Source: an uncultured bacterium
GTDB lineage: Bacteria > Bacillota > Clostridia > Lachnospirales > Lachnospiraceae
Direction: 5' to 3'
Assembly (NCBI GenBank): GCA_937893485.1
Contig: CALBJL010000094.1
Location: forward strand, 1-5,548
DNA: 5,548 nucleotides
Position numbers and translations under genes: made by a program. Position 1 is the stretch's first letter. Each line of letters starts with the position of its first letter. Shown piece by piece: positions 5,342-5,548 of this stretch. The notes below the pieces were generated by a model, which did no database searches, had not been told where the DNA came from, and saw only the letters and a list, made by a program, of their open reading frames with translations.

Positions 5342-5548
5342 ATGGATGCAAAAACATTCGGTGCATTTATTTTAGAAAGAAGAAAAAGTCAGAACAAAAC
5401 ACAGGCGGAGCTGGCAGAGATTATCGGGGTGACGGACAAGGCGGTCAGTCGTTGGGAGAGAGGACTGGGATTTCCGGATATCAATACGATGGAACCGCTG
5501 GCAGAGGCACTTGGAATGAAATTCATTGGGATCGGAATGGAATGTATG
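5342..5548 (+). CDS. XRE-family helix-turn-helix regulator (3'-truncated by window)
   Basis: The first 69 codons of a DNA-binding protein run open to the last base of the window. Residues about 7-60 form a Cro/C1-type helix-turn-helix: FGAFILERRKSQNKTQAELA, then EIIGVTDKAVSRWERGLGFP and DINTMEPLAEALGM. The recognition helix is VTDKAVSRWERG, and TQAELA is the usual first helix of the motif. AGGAGG (5328-5333), eight bases before the ATG, fixes the start. Family members of this type carry varied C-terminal domains (membrane, sensor or none), and that part is outside the window. It is probably transcribed from its own leader (5175-5341). Its target is unknown; it may regulate the genes that follow or itself. 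Confidence 0.9.
   Translation, partial: MDAKTFGAFILERRKSQNKTQAELAEIIGVTDKAVSRWERGLGFPDINTMEPLAEALGMKFIGIGMECM

Noticed and set aside
1..5548. CRISPR array, tRNA, rRNA or insertion-sequence ends
   Set aside because: No regularly spaced repeats, cloverleaf-like segments, rRNA-like stretches or transposase sequence with terminal inverted repeats were seen on either strand.

Overview
The window looks like a chromosomal segment of a Gram-positive Clostridia, most probably a Lachnospiraceae-type gut anaerobe. The grounds are moderate G+C with A/T-rich intergenic stretches, strong AGGAGG-type ribosome binding sites, and protein types common in that group: a thiazoline-carboxylate hydrolase-like protein, a MATE exporter, an AbrB/PIN pair, an ECF sigma factor with a DUF4367-like partner, and an XRE regulator of the 'TDKAVSRWERGLGFPD' type. 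The taxonomic call is inference from recognised protein style, not from a marker gene. All supported genes lie on the + strand.

Left part (1-2417). A possible 3' end of an unknown membrane protein (about 2-76) is followed by a promoter-like element with a TTAG-N6-CTAA palindrome. Next comes an L-2-amino-thiazoline-4-carboxylate hydrolase-like gene that is broken by a frameshift near 263-269. A GC-rich hairpin sits directly before an intact 444-residue MATE efflux transporter. The MATE stop overlaps (ATGA) the start of a gene that runs only 19 codons before a stop. The next ~190 bases encode, in another frame, just the C-terminal end of an ABC-exporter ATPase domain. This stretch therefore looks like a decayed detoxification/export operon with a frameshift at one end and a deletion or frameshift scar at the other.

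Middle part (2418-3223). A self-contained toxin-antitoxin cassette: a near-consensus sigma-A promoter over 7-bp repeats, an AbrB/MazE-fold antitoxin, a PIN-domain (VapC-like) ribonuclease toxin starting at TTG one base after the antitoxin stop, and a strong intrinsic terminator.

Right part (3224-5174). A probable cell-envelope signalling operon: an ECF-type sigma factor, a single-pass membrane protein with a DUF4367-like outer domain (a candidate anti-sigma or sensor), and a small lipoprotein. An ECF-like promoter motif (TGTAAC...CGTT) lies upstream of the sigma gene, which suggests autoregulation. The window ends inside an XRE-family helix-turn-helix regulator (5342-5548) that has its own ribosome binding site and a 167-base leader containing short palindromes.

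I do not see a clearly new biological system. The points most worth a second look are the ECF/DUF4367/lipoprotein module with its candidate promoter, the motif shared between 71-103 and 3935-3966, and the remnant ABC/MATE region.
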